This document shows, in pieces, positions 33,066 to 33,804 of a DNA stretch of 33,804 nt. The stretch is from the NCBI GenBank assembly GCA_017416855.1, contig JAFQAZ010000012.1, forward strand, positions 1-33,804. The letters run 5' to 3'. Origin of the DNA: Clostridia bacterium (lineage in GTDB: Bacteria; Bacillota; Clostridia; UBA1381; UBA9506). Within the stretch, counting starts at the first letter, position 1; each line of letters opens with the position of its first letter. The position numbers and the translations under genes were made by a program. The notes beneath the pieces were generated by a model. The model ran no database searches, was not told where the DNA came from, and saw only the letters and a program-made list of their open reading frames with translations.

Positions 33066-33111
33066 AAAAAAGAAACGGCCATTTTTTCTTCTGAATATGC
33101 CGTTTCTTTTT
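33066..33111 (+). terminator. Terminator of the second GH39-like gene
   Basis: Stem AAAAGAAACGGC/GCCGTTTCTTTT with a 19-base loop and a T run, starting shortly after the stop codon. Confidence 0.85.
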
Positions 33112-33172
33112 GTTTTTTTCTCATTACTTTTACCTCCTAATTAAAAAAAGCACACCCCGAAGTATGTGCCGA

Positions 33173-33302
33173 AAAAGTGTTTTCCATCGGTTTTGCTACC
33201 ACACTACACCAATAATTAATCCATAATAAAAGGTAGAGAAAACACCTTTTACCAAGGTAATTTTCCCTTATTATGTATTAATTATTTAAATGTAGTATGG
33301 TA
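33173..33302. repeat. Imperfect inverted repeats in a gene-free stretch
   Basis: The arm 33197-33233 is an imperfect reverse complement of 33265-33302 (shared core AATAATTAAT.CATAATA). A second pair, 33173-33186 with 33238-33251 (AAAAAGTGTTTTC and GAAAACACCTTTT), crosses the first. The 13-mer at 33266-33278 equals the first 13 bases of the window. It looks like a decayed miniature element. Confidence 0.5.
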
Positions 33303-33391
33303 AGATAAATAATTTAAAGGGTTAAAACTATTTTGCGTTCTCCCATGATAAACATTTATGTAACTAATTGCGTGAAAATCACCGTGTATTT

Positions 33392-33611
33392 AAAATTCCG
33401 ATAAAATCCCCGTGAAAGTTTTGCAAAATCATCGTAAAACAAGCTGTTTCGACTTCCTTTGCTGACAGCTTGTTTTAGTGCACGGGAGACATAAGTTGCC
33501 GACTGTGCACGACGATAAGATTTTGCAAAAATAAGCGGTTGGATTTTTAGAATTTTGAATACTTAGTGCGGCAGGGGATTCGTAAAGGGGATGAGCGGTC
33601 ATCCCCTTTGC
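33392..33611 (+). other. Folded element, right copy: long stem, three-way junction and hairpin
   Basis: The long stem pairs 33392-33398/33550-33556, 33403-33409/33541-33547 and 33419-33435/33512-33530. Stem 1 is 33436-33447/33465-33476 and stem 2 is 33478-33483/33505-33510. The AA bulge is at 33517-33518 and the linkers are A33477 and G33511. The hairpin 33582-33594/33599-33611 has loop GCGG. Every feature corresponds to one in the left copy (698-920), although the stems differ in sequence. Confidence 0.75.
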
Positions 33612-33663
33612 ATATAATAATTAAATTAATAATTGAATATATCGTTTTAACCGATACATTTTC

Positions 33664-33804
33664 TTTTTATGCCCTGCCGGGCGGGACATGAGGTAGGAGA
33701 ATGGCGACAAACTTTCGTTTGGCGACTTTCCCTAACTCAGTTGTTCTTTCTGCGAGTCGAGCAAAGCGAGAATCGAGAAAGAACTTCGACTATACATAAT
33801 AAGG
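33664..33804 (+). repeat. Terminal inverted repeat, right copy
   Basis: The exact reverse complement of 1-141. It follows the TATCG-TTTTAAC-CGATA hairpin (33640-33656), which pairs the repeat with the folded element upstream, so on this side the full unit appears to span at least 33392-33804. Confidence 0.9.

Overview
The window looks like a complete contig from a low-to-moderate G+C, spore-forming member of the Clostridia (Bacillota), probably a gut-type lineage. The reasons are a spoIIM-xerD pair, strong AGGAGG-type ribosome binding sites, TTGACA-17-TATAAT promoters, tRNAs with encoded CCA, and hairpin-rich repeats of a kind common in clostridial genomes. Bases 1-141 and 33664-33804 are exact inverted copies of each other, so the contig probably ends where the assembler met a dispersed repeat.

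Layout. 1-1300: repeat DNA with a small ribbon-helix-helix regulator and a strongly folded element (698-920) that recurs at 33392-33611 with compensatory base changes. 1306-5375: phosphohexomutase and a class A penicillin-binding protein. 5622-5816: tRNA-Met and terminators. 5829-8640: a GH39-like glycosidase, a DUF2500-like membrane protein overlapping trmO, and HU. 8905-12097: a HAD phosphatase/mutase with a sugar-isomerase-like protein, then xerD and spoIIM. 12385-13056: six tRNA genes (Gly, Arg, His, Gln, Gln, Lys) behind one consensus promoter. 13012-18679: a 5.6 kb sugar-catabolic segment (G1P dehydrogenase, GH105-like hydrolase, orphan, SDR, RraA-like protein and a divergent AraC regulator). 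It lies between two identical 50-bp copies of the tRNA-Lys tail plus terminator, with REP-like GGGGACG repeats near both edges.

18834-29361: the most unusual part, a compact seven-gene operon with one promoter and one terminator. It encodes a zinc-ribbon/SEL1-repeat protein, a tail-anchored acidic protein, a coiled-coil membrane protein ending in what looks like a dead FtsK-type ATPase domain, a helical protein, a soluble FtsK/SpoIIIE-type ATPase with one intact and one degenerate motor domain, and two large proteins of unknown family. I read it as a membrane-anchored FtsK-type pump split over two polypeptides, distantly like the motor of type VII secretion. No WXG motif or other standard type VII component is visible, and I do not recognise the system.

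29380-33058: malonate transporter genes madM and madL, their divergent LysR regulator with a palindromic operator candidate, and a second GH39-like glycosidase paralogous to the one at 5829-7130. 33059-33804: terminator, an imperfect inverted repeat, the second folded element and the terminal repeat. All family names rest on motifs read by eye; no database search was possible.
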